Positions 6,337 through 14,423 of a stretch of 20,867 bases of DNA are shown piece by piece. Origin of the DNA: JAWWPY01 sp964412845 (GTDB lineage Bacteria; Actinomycetota; Actinomycetes; Streptosporangiales; Streptosporangiaceae); contig CAYPQM010000123.1 in the NCBI GenBank assembly GCA_964412845.1, forward strand, positions 1-20,867, in the 5' to 3' direction. Below the pieces are notes generated by a model that was given only the letters and a program-made list of their open reading frames with translations, did no database searches and was not told the DNA's origin. How positions within the stretch are numbered: position 1 is the first letter of the stretch; each line of letters opens with the position of its first letter. The position numbers were made by a program, and so were the translations under genes.

Positions 6337-9300
6337 GTGAGTAACCCAGACCTCCCCGATCCCACGATGGATCCACGAAGGCCAGGCCGCTTCGGCGGCA
6401 ACTCCCCTGGCGGCCAGCCTCCGCGTCCCTACGGACGGGCGAACGGTCGTAGCAGTGGTGCCGCGGCGAATGGCAACGGGCGTGGCGGTGACCAGGCGAA
6501 CGGGAACGGCTACCGGGGCTACAGCGCGAGCAGCGGAGATCCAAGGAACGGCGGTTACCCGCGGGCGGGCGGGGACGGTTACGGGCGGGGCGGCGACGCA
6601 CCGCGCGGCAACGGGCGTAGCGGTGACGCGGGCCGCGCCGCCGGGCGCGGGACTGACTTCGGCCGCGGCAACGGGCGCGGCGGGGACTTCGTCAATGGCC
6701 GGGAATCCGGTCGCCCAGATCGTGGCGCCGGCCGGGGCCGACGAGCAGCCCCGCGCGGCGGGGGCCCCGGTTCGCGCGGATCAGGACCGGCGGCGCCAGG
6801 CCAGCCCGGGCCGGGCCAGCCGGCCGGTGCCGGGGCCGCCGCGAACGGGCCGCAGGCACGGAGTCCCTGGGCCCGCCTCAACAACGGCACGGGTGCTGGC
6901 CGCGCCCGGGCCATGACTCCCAAGGACAGGCTGGCCGCCCGCCTTGGCACCAGCGCCGCGGTCAGCGGGCCGGGCGGGACCGGCCAGTACCGGCCGGAGG
7001 GAGCAGCCGGCCGCCGGTCGGCTGCCGGTCAATGGCAGCCGCCGGATCAGCGCGTGCGTAATGGTGCGGGAAATGGCGGCGGCAACGGCGCCAATGGCGG
7101 GCGCGGCGGCGGCAACGGCGGCCGTGGCGGGGCCGGCGGCCGCGGCGGCAATGGCCGGATGTCCCGCAAGGGTGACTGGTGGCGGCACTGGACCTTCCGG
7201 AAAGCCCTGATCACAGCCGCCGCCACCGGCGGCGGATTCTTCGTTCTGCTCCTGCTGATGATCGGGGTCGCGTACGCGCAGACCCCGATCCCGGTCGATG
7301 CGTCACAGGCTGCCCTGCAGCAGGCATCGATCGTCTACTACCGGGACGGCAAGACCGTGGTCGGCACCTTCGGCACCACGGACCGGCAACTGCTCACCGC
7401 GAACCAGATTCCCTCCGTGGTCAGGAACGCGGTCGTCGCGGCTGAGGACAAGCACTTCTACAACGAGGGCGGGGTCTCGCCCGTCGGCATCATCCGGGCC
7501 GCCCTCGCGGACGCCACCAGCGGCTCGGTCGCGCAGGGCGGTTCCACGATCACCCAGCAGTTCGTCCGGAACTACTACACGAACATCGGGACCTCACAGA
7601 CCGTCAGCCGCAAGGTCAAGGAGATCTTCGTCGCGGAAAAGCTGGCCCAGGAGAAGTCCAAGGACTGGATCCTGACCCAGTACCTCAACACCATCCTGCT
7701 GGGCGGGCACGTGTACGGCTTCGGCGCGGCCAGCGAGGCGTACTTCGGCATTCCCGCGGCCAAGCTCGATGTGGCCCAGGCTGCCATGCTGGCCGCGATG
7801 ATCCAGTCGCCCAACGGGTATGACCCCACGCCTGGCTCACCGGGGTACTCCCCCCTGGTGTACCGCTGGCACTACGTGCTCAATTCCATGGTGACCATGG
7901 GCACCCTGACGCAGAAGGAAGCCTCCGCGCAGAAGTTCCCGAAGATCGTGCAGACCCAGATGGGCACCGACTGGACCGGGTCCCGCGGCTACATCATGCA
8001 GGCCGTGGAGAACGAACTGCAGAACACCTACCACTACACCTTGGCGCAGATCAACGGCGGAGGCCTGCGTATCGTCAGCACGATCGACCAGCACATGATG
8101 CGTGAGCTGTACGCCGCGGTGAACCAGAACAAGACCCTGATGAAGCAGTACGGCGAGGGACTGCCCAAGTACGGGCACGTAGGCGCGGTCCTCGAAAGGC
8201 CGGGCACTGGGTCCATCTGGGCCTTTTACGGCGGCCCGAGCTTCTCCGAGTCACCGGCCAAATGCAAGGTGATCGACTGCAAGTACGACATGGCCCTGCA
8301 GAACCGTGAGCAGGTCGGATCCTCGTTCAAGCCCTACGTGCTCTCACTGGCCCGCTCGGAGGGCATGAACGTCCGGACCAGCACGCTGGACGGCTACTCG
8401 CCGCTCTACATCCCGCCGGTCTGGCAGGCCTCGACGTTCGCGAGCCGGACCACGCCGGTGAACTCCGCGAGCTGGTACGAGGTGGGCAACGATGTGGGCG
8501 ACGGGAGCGTCGGGCCGGTGACCGTGACCAGCGCGACGGCCCTGTCACTCAACACCGCCTATGCCGACCTCTACCACCGGGCGGCCGGCCCGAGCGGCCA
8601 GGCCATCGTCAACATGGCCCAGGCCTTCGGGGTGGACACCGCGCAGTCCGGGCTGACCAGGATGAAGGAGGAGGTCGGCACCGCGCTCGGCCAGGCGTCA
8701 CTGACCGTCGAGGAGCAGGCCACCACCTTCGCCACGCTGGCCAACAACGGCGACTATGTCACCCCGCACGTGATCGGGAAGATCACCCAGAACGGCATGG
8801 TGACCAACGCCAAGGTCATCCGGCGGGTGGCGCTGACCCCGGATGAGGCATCCGACGTGGACTACGCGCTCTCTTTCGACACCAAGGCGGGCGGCACGGC
8901 GGCCAGCACCGGACTGCCCGACGGCCGGGAGATCATCGCCAAGACCGGGACCACCAACTTGTCCCAGTCAGCGTTCTTCATCGGCGCCATCCCGCAGTTC
9001 TCGCTGGCCGTGGGGATGTTCACCAACCAGCAGGGCTGCCCGGCCAGCGCGGGGCAGGCCTGTGTCGCCGCGGCCAACCAGGAGAGCGCGCCGCCAGCCG
9101 GCGTGGAGACCCTGTACGGGGTCGGCGGCCTGCAAGGTTACGGTGGCCAGTGGCCGGCCGCGATCTGGAAGACCTTCGCGATGAAGGAGTTCCTCCCGAT
9201 GACGCCGCAGGTCTTCCCGAACCCGGACTTCGGCGGCACGGCCTGGGACTTGCTGCCGCCGCAGCCCAAGCCGGTCCAGACCCAGCAATGCGGCAATGGG

Positions 9301-9456
9301 TTCTTCGGGCGGCACTGCCACGGAAACCAGAACCAGAACACATCACCCACGCCGACTCCGTCCAACCCGTTCCCCCTCCCCCCGACGCCCTCGGCGCCGG
9401 TGGCCACCCAGGCGGCCACGGCTACTACCGCCGTGAAGTCGGCCAGCCGGAAGTAA
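6337..9456 (+). CDS. Bifunctional class A penicillin-binding protein (PonA type)
   Basis: This 1039-residue peptidoglycan synthase is anchored in the cytoplasmic membrane and polymerises and crosslinks lipid II outside. Order: a cytoplasmic Gly/Arg/Asn-rich low-complexity region (1 to about 287, with recurring GNGRGGD units); one membrane segment (about 290-313); a GT51 transglycosylase with E370 in EDKHFYNEGG and GGSTITQQ (401-408); a transpeptidase with catalytic S662 in SSFK, S737-L-N, and KTG at 869-871; and a Pro/Thr-rich extracellular tail. All three transpeptidase motifs are intact. In EDKHFYNEGG the usual His (EDxxFYxHxG) is replaced. The start is taken as GTG 6337, with GAGGA close upstream; ATG 6367 is an alternative. 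The disordered N-terminus is far longer than in mycobacterial PonA1. It follows DUF5318 and precedes the GT87 gene, as in Rv0049-Rv0051. Confidence 0.93.
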   Translation: MSNPDLPDPTMDPRRPGRFGGNSPGGQPPRPYGRANGRSSGAAANGNGRGGDQANGNGYRGYSASSGDPRNGGYPRAGGDGYGRGGDAPRGNGRSGDAGRAAGRGTDFGRGNGRGGDFVNGRESGRPDRGAGRGRRAAPRGGGPGSRGSGPAAPGQPGPGQPAGAGAAANGPQARSPWARLNNGTGAGRARAMTPKDRLAARLGTSAAVSGPGGTGQYRPEGAAGRRSAAGQWQPPDQRVRNGAGNGGGNGANGGRGGGNGGRGGAGGRGGNGRMSRKGDWWRHWTFRKALITAAATGGGFFVLLLLMIGVAYAQTPIPVDASQAALQQASIVYYRDGKTVVGTFGTTDRQLLTANQIPSVVRNAVVAAEDKHFYNEGGVSPVGIIRAALADATSGSVAQGGSTITQQFVRNYYTNIGTSQTVSRKVKEIFVAEKLAQEKSKDWILTQYLNTILLGGHVYGFGAASEAYFGIPAAKLDVAQAAMLAAMIQSPNGYDPTPGSPGYSPLVYRWHYVLNSMVTMGTLTQKEASAQKFPKIVQTQMGTDWTGSRGYIMQAVENELQNTYHYTLAQINGGGLRIVSTIDQHMMRELYAAVNQNKTLMKQYGEGLPKYGHVGAVLERPGTGSIWAFYGGPSFSESPAKCKVIDCKYDMALQNREQVGSSFKPYVLSLARSEGMNVRTSTLDGYSPLYIPPVWQASTFASRTTPVNSASWYEVGNDVGDGSVGPVTVTSATALSLNTAYADLYHRAAGPSGQAIVNMAQAFGVDTAQSGLTRMKEEVGTALGQASLTVEEQATTFATLANNGDYVTPHVIGKITQNGMVTNAKVIRRVALTPDEASDVDYALSFDTKAGGTAASTGLPDGREIIAKTGTTNLSQSAFFIGAIPQFSLAVGMFTNQQGCPASAGQACVAAANQESAPPAGVETLYGVGGLQGYGGQWPAAIWKTFAMKEFLPMTPQVFPNPDFGGTAWDLLPPQPKPVQTQQCGNGFFGRHCHGNQNQNTSPTPTPSNPFPLPPTPSAPVATQAATATTAVKSASRK

Positions 9457-9543
9457 GCCGCGCTCGCACGCCGGATCACCTGCTGGTGGCAGAATCTTCC
9501 GGGACCTGGTGAGCCGACGACTGGTGGCCGAGGCTGGTAGCGG

Positions 9544-10959
9544 ATGACGGAGCGTGGCGTGGCAGAGGCGGGATCCGGGCCTGCCGGAGCGGAAGACAGG
9601 GAGACAGGACCGTGGCGGTCCCGTCTCGCCGTCGTGGCGGGATCCACGACCGCGCTCGTCGCGGCGAGCCTTACCGGCAGCGCGCTCGGCTTCCTGAACA
9701 AATCGGCCTGCCGCGCCGGGGACTGGAACATCTACCTCAAGCAGTTCCAGGCGCATTGCTACACCGACATCTACCCGCTGTACTTCGGCGAAGGCCTTTC
9801 CTCGGGGAAGGTGCCCTATACCGGCCATCCGGTCGAGTACCCGGTGCTCATCGGCGGGGCGATGCAACTGGTCGCCTGGCTGGTGCGGCCGATCGCCGAC
9901 CCCTTCACCAGGGGCCGGGAGTTCTTCGACGTCACGGTGCTGCTGCTGGCGATCTTCGCAGTCGCCGGGGTGCTGGCCACGGCGTACCTGGCGGGCCGGT
10001 CACGGCGGTGGACCGCGCTGGGCGTCGCGCTCGCTCCCGGGCTGGTCCTGGCGTCGTTCATCAACTGGGACCTGATCGCGATGGGCCTGGTCGCGCTCGG
10101 CATGGCCGCCTGGGCGTCGCGCCGGGGCGTGCTGGCCGGGGTGCTGCTCGGCCTGGCCGTGGCGACCAAGTTCTACCCGCTCCTGTTCTTCGGCCCGCTG
10201 CTGCTGCTGTGCCTGCGGGCCGGGCGGATGCGGGCGTTCTGCGTGACCGCGGGCTCGGCCGCCGTCGCATGGCTCGTGGTAAACCTGCCCTTCATGATCG
10301 TTGCCTTCCCGGGGTGGGAAAGGTTCTACCAGCTCAGCGCCAACCGCTCGGCTGACTGGGGTTCCATCTGGTATTTCTTCGAGACCGAGCGGGTGTCCCT
10401 GGTCGGGACGGGCACCCTCAGCAGGCTCAACATGATGTCCCTGCTGGCGTTCGTCGTCGGCTGCGTGCTTATCGGGGTGCTGGCGCTCACCGCCCCCCGG
10501 CGGCCCCGGGTGGCGCAGTTGTTCTTCCTCACCCTCGCGGTATTCCTGCTGTCCAACAAGGTGTGGTCGCCGCAGTACGTGATCTGGCTGGTCCCGCTGG
10601 TCATCCTCGCCCGGCCCAGGCTCTGGTCCTACGCGCTCTGGCAGCTGACCGAGATCGGCTACTTCTTCGCCATCTGGTCCTACCTGATCACCGTGTCGGT
10701 GTCGGGCGAGTCCTTCGCGGCCATCGGCGGCATCGGCGGCGGCGTGTATTTTGCCTCCCTGCTCGCCCGGTTCGGCGCGATCCTGCTGCTCTGCGGGCTG
10801 GTGGTGAAGGACATCCTGCGGCCGGACACCGACGTGGTGCGCGCGGCTGGCGAGGACGATCCGGCGGGTGGTGTGCTGTCCGGCGCTCCCGACCGGGTGA
10901 CGCTCCGGCCAGGACTGCGCCGCATCGCCACGGGCACCCCGGCCACCGCCCCGCAGTGA
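9544..10959 (+). CDS. GT87-family polyprenyl-phosphate-sugar glycosyltransferase
   Basis: This 471-residue polytopic membrane protein has about ten hydrophobic helices and belongs to the GT87/DUF2029 (GT-C fold) family. These enzymes transfer mannose or arabinose from polyprenyl-phosphate donors to cell-envelope glycans. Typical features are an early acidic periplasmic loop (AGDWNIYLKQF), HPVEYPVLIGG, INWDLIAMGLVALGMAAW, a helix with VATKFYPLLFFGPLLLL, and the conserved NKVWSPQYVIWLVPL near the C-terminus. The tail after about residue 425 is cytoplasmic and Asp/Gly/Pro-rich. It lies 87 bp after the PBP stop on the same strand, equivalent to Rv0051, and is probably cotranscribed. Acceptor and sugar cannot be assigned. 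The ATG 9544 start has a weak ribosome binding site. Confidence 0.83.
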   Translation: MTERGVAEAGSGPAGAEDRETGPWRSRLAVVAGSTTALVAASLTGSALGFLNKSACRAGDWNIYLKQFQAHCYTDIYPLYFGEGLSSGKVPYTGHPVEYPVLIGGAMQLVAWLVRPIADPFTRGREFFDVTVLLLAIFAVAGVLATAYLAGRSRRWTALGVALAPGLVLASFINWDLIAMGLVALGMAAWASRRGVLAGVLLGLAVATKFYPLLFFGPLLLLCLRAGRMRAFCVTAGSAAVAWLVVNLPFMIVAFPGWERFYQLSANRSADWGSIWYFFETERVSLVGTGTLSRLNMMSLLAFVVGCVLIGVLALTAPRRPRVAQLFFLTLAVFLLSNKVWSPQYVIWLVPLVILARPRLWSYALWQLTEIGYFFAIWSYLITVSVSGESFAAIGGIGGGVYFASLLARFGAILLLCGLVVKDILRPDTDVVRAAGEDDPAGGVLSGAPDRVTLRPGLRRIATGTPATAPQ

Positions 10960-10971
10960 AGCTCTCCCCAG

Positions 10972-10999
10972 CGGCGTGAAATCCTCGGCGTGAAATCTT
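10972..10999. repeat. 14-bp tandem repeat between convergent genes
   Basis: CGGCGTGAAATC followed by CT or TT occurs twice in tandem (10972-10985 and 10986-10999; one mismatch). It fills most of the 39-bp gap between the GT87 stop and the endonuclease IV stop, touching the latter's stop codon. It looks like a slippage duplication; no hairpin terminator is apparent. Confidence 0.75.
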
Positions 11000-11787
11000 C
11001 AGGAGGGGCCGAGGTGGCGACGGAGCCAGCGGGTATCGGTAGCGGGGTCCCTGGTCTCGCAGATCGCCGGGGCTCCGGCCGCGCGGACCACGTCCACCAG
11101 GAGCGCGGGATCGATGGTGCCCGACTCCAGACTGGCGTGCCTGTCCCGGCCTGAGTCGAACTCATCCCGTGAGTTGTTGCAGTGCACCAGGTCGATCCGG
11201 CCGGTGATGGCCTTGACCCGGTCCACGATGCCGCTGAGTTCCTCGCCACTCGCATAGGCGTGGCAGGTGTCCAGGCAGAATCCCACCTCGCCGGTGTCCC
11301 CGCTCATGTCGCCGATGGCCTCCCAGAGTCGGCCCACTGCCGCCAGGCCGCGCGCCATGGCGTTCTCGCCACCTGCTGTGTTCTCGATCAGCATGGGAAT
11401 CGGGCGCTCGATTCGTTCCACTACCTTGCGCCAGTTCTCGTAGCCGTCCGCCGGGTCCACGTCGGCTGTCACATGCCCACCGTGCACGATCAGGCCTTTC
11501 GCGCCGATGGACGCAGCGGCCGCGAGTTGCTGGGCGAGGATCTTGCGGCTGGGGATCCTGATTCTGTTGTTGGCACTCGCCACGTTGATCACGTAGGGCG
11601 CGTGGATGAAGACCTCGACACCTGCGGCGGCGATCGCGTCGCGGAGTGCGCCCGCGTCGCCACCGGGGAAGGTCGGCGCCTTCCAGTCCTGCGGATCACC
11701 GAGGAAGAACTGGACGACATCGGTCCCCAGAGCGAGGGCCAGCGCCAGGGGATCGCCATCGTGGACGTGGGCTCCGATACGGACCAT
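10999..11787 (-). CDS. nfo: Endonuclease IV family AP endonuclease (deoxyribonuclease IV)
   Basis: This 262-residue TIM-barrel enzyme cleaves the DNA backbone 5' of abasic sites in base-excision repair. All nine expected zinc ligands can be placed: H62 (IHAPYVIN), H102 (IVHGG), E135 (LIENTAGG), D173 and H176 (CLDTCHAYASG), H202 (LVHCNNSRDEFDSG), D215 and H217 (RDRH), and E244 (ICETR). They match the E. coli Nfo order H69, H109, E145, D179, H182, H216, D229, H231, E261. It is slightly shorter than E. coli Nfo (285, from memory). The start is ATG 11787, with no clear Shine-Dalgarno, so leaderless translation is possible. It is convergent with the GT87 gene. A related xylose-isomerase-like TIM barrel is excluded by the full ligand set. 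Confidence 0.92.
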   Translation of the reverse strand: MVRIGAHVHDGDPLALALALGTDVVQFFLGDPQDWKAPTFPGGDAGALRDAIAAAGVEVFIHAPYVINVASANNRIRIPSRKILAQQLAAAASIGAKGLIVHGGHVTADVDPADGYENWRKVVERIERPIPMLIENTAGGENAMARGLAAVGRLWEAIGDMSGDTGEVGFCLDTCHAYASGEELSGIVDRVKAITGRIDLVHCNNSRDEFDSGRDRHASLESGTIDPALLVDVVRAAGAPAICETRDPATDTRWLRRHLGPS

Positions 11788-11857
11788 CCCACGAGCCTAA
11801 CGGGCCTCGGCGGGGCGGGATCAGGGCATTACGCGGGGATGGGGCACGGGGCGGGAA

Positions 11858-12172
11858 TCAGGGCACGAAACCGCCGTGGGCCAGGCCAAGCGCGACTCCC
11901 AGGAAACCGGCGACCAGGCCGGTCACGATGAGCATTCGCTGCTCCCTGGTGGCGGAGATCAGCTGGCTGTACAGGCCGACCACAAGGGCCGCCGCACCCA
12001 GGGTCGTGGCCACTACGTGCTGGCTCACCACGAATCCGAGAGCACCGGCGACAATCCCGGCCAGCAAGGTGAAGAAGGTGAGCGTGTTCTCGACCGGGTG
12101 GCGCCTGCCGTCGCTGTTGAGCGTGACACGCGGGATGTGCGGATTAGAACGGGCTCTTGCGGCTTGTGGCAT
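11858..12172 (-). CDS. Small membrane protein of unknown function
   Basis: This protein of about 104 residues has a short polar N-terminus and three hydrophobic segments (FFTLLAGIVAGALGFVVS; VVATTLGAAALVVGLYSQL; MLIVTGLVAGFLGVALGLA). I recognise no function. ATG 12172 is chosen because AGGGGG sits 5-6 bases upstream; a GTG two codons earlier (12178) is possible. It is upstream of and co-oriented with the endonuclease IV gene (70 bp apart), and divergent from the rpsF operon. Confidence 0.7.
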   Translation of the reverse strand: MPQAARARSNPHIPRVTLNSDGRRHPVENTLTFFTLLAGIVAGALGFVVSQHVVATTLGAAALVVGLYSQLISATREQRMLIVTGLVAGFLGVALGLAHGGFVP

Positions 12173-12273
12173 GGCCACCCCCTTGTCAGGTTCCGCCCGG
12201 AGGCGGATCTACCGGATCTGTTCCCGTGCCGCGCCTGCGGGAATCCTTCGCCAGTCGGCTCCCTGGACCCTGG

Positions 12274-12279
12274 TAGGCT
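12274..12279 (+). promoter_or_regulatory. Candidate -10 box of the rpsF operon
   Basis: TAGGCT, a strong actinobacterial -10 form, lies about 174 bases before the rpsF start and just before the structured leader. The matching -35 is unclear (TTCGCC at 12247-12252 would need a 21-base spacer). Confidence 0.4.
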
Positions 12280-12343
12280 GACTCAGCCACATCCACCGCC
12301 CGTTAGTGGAGAGTTCCGGGCCAATAAGGTCCGGGGGTCTCCG

Positions 12344-12440
12344 GGGCGGTGCCGTGCCCCCCAAGGACCGGCACCGTCCGGTGCGGCGGCGTGGCTCCTC
12401 CTGTCACGGAGAGACCGTGGCCGCGTCAGTCCAAAGGAGG
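12344..12440 (+). promoter_or_regulatory. Structured rpsF leader with alternative hairpins
   Basis: The leader can form an 11-bp stem (12344-12354 with 12369-12379, one G-U pair) enclosing a C-rich 14-base loop. A competing hairpin, GCACCG-TC-CGGTGC (12371-12384), uses the same 3' arm. Further on, CCTCCT (12397-12402) is complementary to AGGAGG of the rpsF Shine-Dalgarno (12435-12440). In many bacteria the S6:S18 complex binds the rpsF leader to repress translation, so this may be such an element. Whether it matches the known S6:S18 motif needs a covariance search. Pairings were found by eye. Confidence 0.45.
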
Positions 12441-12452
12441 CGTATTCCGATC

Positions 12453-12743
12453 ATGCGCCGGTACGAGATGATGATCATTCTCGATCCCAGCCTCGAGGAG
12501 CAGACAGTCCAGCCATCACTGGACCAGTTCCTCACGGTAGTGAAGGCCGGGGGCGGAAGCGTAGACAAGGTGGACGTCTGGGGACGCCGACGCCTCGCCT
12601 ACGAGATCGATAAGAAAACCGATGGCATCTACGCCGTCATAGACATGCTCGCGGAGCCAGCCACCGTGCGGGAACTTGACCGTCAGCTCAGCCTGAACGA
12701 GGCCGTGCTGCGGACGAAGATTCTTCGCCCGGAGGTCCACTGA
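12453..12743 (+). CDS. rpsF: 30S ribosomal protein S6
   Basis: This 96-residue protein of the small-subunit platform binds S18 and 16S rRNA. It begins MRRYEMMIILDPSLEEQ and contains VDVWGRRRLAYEIDKKTDGIYAVIDM and LSLNEAVLRTKILRPE, the standard S6 ferredoxin-like core, without the long acidic tail seen in some species. ATG 12453 is preceded by AAAGGAGG (12433-12440), a strong site with a rather long 12-base spacer. It is the first gene of rpsF-ssb-rpsR-rplI. Confidence 0.97.
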   Translation: MRRYEMMIILDPSLEEQTVQPSLDQFLTVVKAGGGSVDKVDVWGRRRLAYEIDKKTDGIYAVIDMLAEPATVRELDRQLSLNEAVLRTKILRPEVH

Positions 12744-12805
12744 GCCGCGACGCACCTGCGTGAACGGCACCCCGACTCATCCTTCAAGCGACCGGGAGCA
12801 CCCCG

Positions 12806-13524
12806 ATGGCAGCAGGCGATACCCAGATCACGATCGCCGGCAATCTCGTCGACGACCCAGAACTCCGCTACACCCCGACCGGCCAGGCAGTGGCCAATTT
12901 CCGGGTGGCCTCTACCCCCCGGTTCCTGGACAAGGCCACGAACGAGTGGAAGGACGGCGACAGCCTCTTCCTTACCTGCAACGTCTGGCGCCAGGCGGCG
13001 GAGAACGTCGCCGAGAGCCTGCAGCGCGGCATGCGGGTGATCGTCACGGGCCGGCTCAGGCAGCGCTCGTATGAGACCAGGGAAGGCGAGAAGCGCACGG
13101 TCTACGAGGTCGAAGTGGACGACGTCGGCCCGTCGCTGCGCAACGCGTCAGCCAAGGTCACCAAGTCCAACCGCTCAGGAGGCGGCGGCGGCTTCGGTGG
13201 CGGTGGCGGCCAAGGCGGNNNNNNNNNNNNNNNNNNNNNNNNNNNNNNNNNNNNNNNNNNNNNNNNNNNNNNNNNNNNNNNNNNNNNNNNNNNNNNNNNN
13301 NNNNNNNNNNNNNNNNNNAGTCCAACCGCTCAGGAGGCGGCGGCGGCTTCGGTGGCGGTGGCGGCCAAGGCGGCGGCGGCCAAGGCGGTGGCCAGGGTGG
13401 CGGTGGCCAGGGTGGTTCCGGTGGATACCGCGGATCGTCCGGCGGTCGCCCTGCGGAGGACCCGTGGGCGGCCGATCCCGGGGGTTTCGGGGACGGCGGA
13501 TCGTCTGACGAGCCACCGTTCTGA
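12806..13524 (+). CDS. ssb: Single-stranded DNA-binding protein, interrupted by an assembly gap
   Basis: SSB coats single-stranded DNA in replication, recombination and repair. The N-terminal OB fold (TQITIAGNLVDDPELRYTPTGQAVANFRVA, then VWRQAAENVAESLQRGMRVIVTGRL) is followed by a Gly-rich linker and the acidic interaction tip ending DEPPF (stop 13522-13524). A 100-N gap lies in the linker, flanked by two identical 55-bp copies. Read literally, the downstream half is out of frame. Removing the gap and one copy (155 bp) restores the frame exactly, giving a 187-residue protein of normal actinobacterial form. Start ATG 12806 has GGGAG about 7 bases upstream. I infer the gene is intact in the organism; the linker length remains uncertain because it is repetitive. 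Confidence 0.93.
13164..13373. repeat. Identical 55-bp flanks of the assembly gap
   Basis: Positions 13164-13218 and 13319-13373 are identical, base for base, and abut the N block directly on both sides. They encode the same SSB linker segment, KSNRSGGGGGFGGGGG. An exact 55-base duplication ending at the gap edges is the signature of two contigs sharing a k-mer overlap that were scaffolded without merging, so it is probably not a biological repeat. Confidence 0.9.
13219..13318. other. Assembly gap (100 N)
   Basis: Exactly 100 undetermined bases, the conventional placeholder for a gap of unknown size. It lies within the Gly-rich linker of ssb. Its true size is probably minus 55 (an overlap), as frame and flank identity indicate. 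Confidence 0.99.
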
Positions 13525-13604
13525 TCCCGGGCCTGCCAGTTAACGACAGTCCTTAACAACTGACCATCCCCGCCTTGGAGCGGGGCTCTCACAGGAGCAC
13601 CATG

Positions 13605-13841
13605 ATGGCGAAAGCACCAATACGCAAGCCCAGGAAGAAAGTCTGCCTGTTCTGCCAGGAGAAGATCTCCTACGTGGACTACAAGGACACCGGGCTGTTG
13701 CGCAAGTTCATCTCCGACCGCGGCAAGATCCGGGCCAGGCGGGTCACTGGCAACTGCACGCAGCACCAGCGAGACGTCGCGACTGCGATCAAGAACGCCC
13801 GCGAGATGGCCATGCTGCCGTACACCAGCACGGCACGCTGA
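13605..13841 (+). CDS. rpsR: 30S ribosomal protein S18, zinc-binding form
   Basis: This 78-residue S18 partners S6 on the 30S platform. It contains CLFC (C14, C17) and CTQHQR (C51, H54), a complete CCCH set, so this is the zinc-binding (C+) version. Many actinobacteria also have a second, cysteine-less S18 induced under zinc limitation. Core: YVDYKDTGLLRKFISDRGKI. ATG 13605 is chosen over the adjacent ATG 13602 because AGGAG (13593-13597) is then 7 bases away. It lies 80 bp after ssb and 19 bp before rplI. Confidence 0.95.
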   Translation: MAKAPIRKPRKKVCLFCQEKISYVDYKDTGLLRKFISDRGKIRARRVTGNCTQHQRDVATAIKNAREMAMLPYTSTAR

Positions 13842-13860
13842 CGGGAAGGGCCGCAAACCG

Positions 13861-14322
13861 ATGAGTCGCACACCTATGAAGCTCATCCTCACCCAGGAGG
13901 TCACTGGCCTGGGCGCCCCGGGCGACGTGGTCGAGGTAGCTGGCGGCTATGGCCGCAACTACCTGGTCCCGCGAGGGCTGGCCATGCGCTGGACGCGCGG
14001 TGCGGAGAAGCAGATCGATTTGATCAAGCGCGCGCGTTCTGCCCGCGACATCCGAGGGCTCGACGACGCCAGAGACGCGGCCAGCAGGCTTGGGTCGCTC
14101 AGCGTACGGCTGGAGACCAAGGCAGGCGGCACCGGAAGGCTGTTCGGCTCGGTGAGCTCGGCCGACATCGCTGCCGCGGTCCGCGCCGCGGGTGGGCCGG
14201 AACTCGACAAGCGCCGCATCGAGGTGCGCAACCCGATCAAGACGGTCGGGGCGCATCAGGTCACGGTCCGGCTGCACCCGGAAGTGTCCGCCACCTTGAA
14301 CATCGAGGTGGCTGGCGCCTGA
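13861..14322 (+). CDS. rplI: 50S ribosomal protein L9
   Basis: This 153-residue L9 binds 23S rRNA domain V near the L1 stalk. The N-terminal domain has MKLILTQEVTGLGAPGDVVEVAGGYGRNYLVPRGLA; a long connecting helix and a C-terminal domain (GRLFGSVSSADIAAAV, then VGAHQVTVRLHPEV) follow. The start at 13861 has GGAAGGG 8 bases upstream; an internal ATG at 13876 would give the commoner MKLIL start but lacks a ribosome binding site. It is the last gene of the operon, followed by a strong hairpin at 14387-14423. Confidence 0.96.
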   Translation: MSRTPMKLILTQEVTGLGAPGDVVEVAGGYGRNYLVPRGLAMRWTRGAEKQIDLIKRARSARDIRGLDDARDAASRLGSLSVRLETKAGGTGRLFGSVSSADIAAAVRAAGGPELDKRRIEVRNPIKTVGAHQVTVRLHPEVSATLNIEVAGA

Positions 14323-14386
14323 GCGATCGTCGGCGGCCACGTGGTCGTCAGGGCCTGAGCGGCGGGTCTCGCTAAGCCGGTCCCGC

Positions 14387-14423
14387 GCAGCGGCCGGTTC
14401 CGCTTGTGCGGGCCGGCCGCTGC
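14387..14423. terminator. Hairpin terminator between rplI and the converging small gene
   Basis: A perfect 11-bp stem, GCAGCGGCCGG (14387-14397) with CCGGCCGCTGC (14413-14423), encloses a 15-base loop, 64 bp after the rplI stop. No T-run follows, which is common for GC-rich actinobacteria. The stop codon of the converging minus-strand gene begins at the next base, so it may work in both directions. Confidence 0.7.

Noticed and set aside
6470..7160. Tandem repeat array or CRISPR in the GC-rich start of the PBP gene
   Set aside because: The units are imperfect codon-level Gly/Asn/Arg repeats inside one open frame, with no regular repeat-spacer structure.
13319..13543. Literal C-terminus of ssb after the gap (Ala/Val/Arg-rich frame)
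   Set aside because: The other frame gives the Gly-rich linker and the DEPPF tip expected for SSB. The literal frame exists only because the gap placeholder plus duplicated flank (155 bp) is not a multiple of three.
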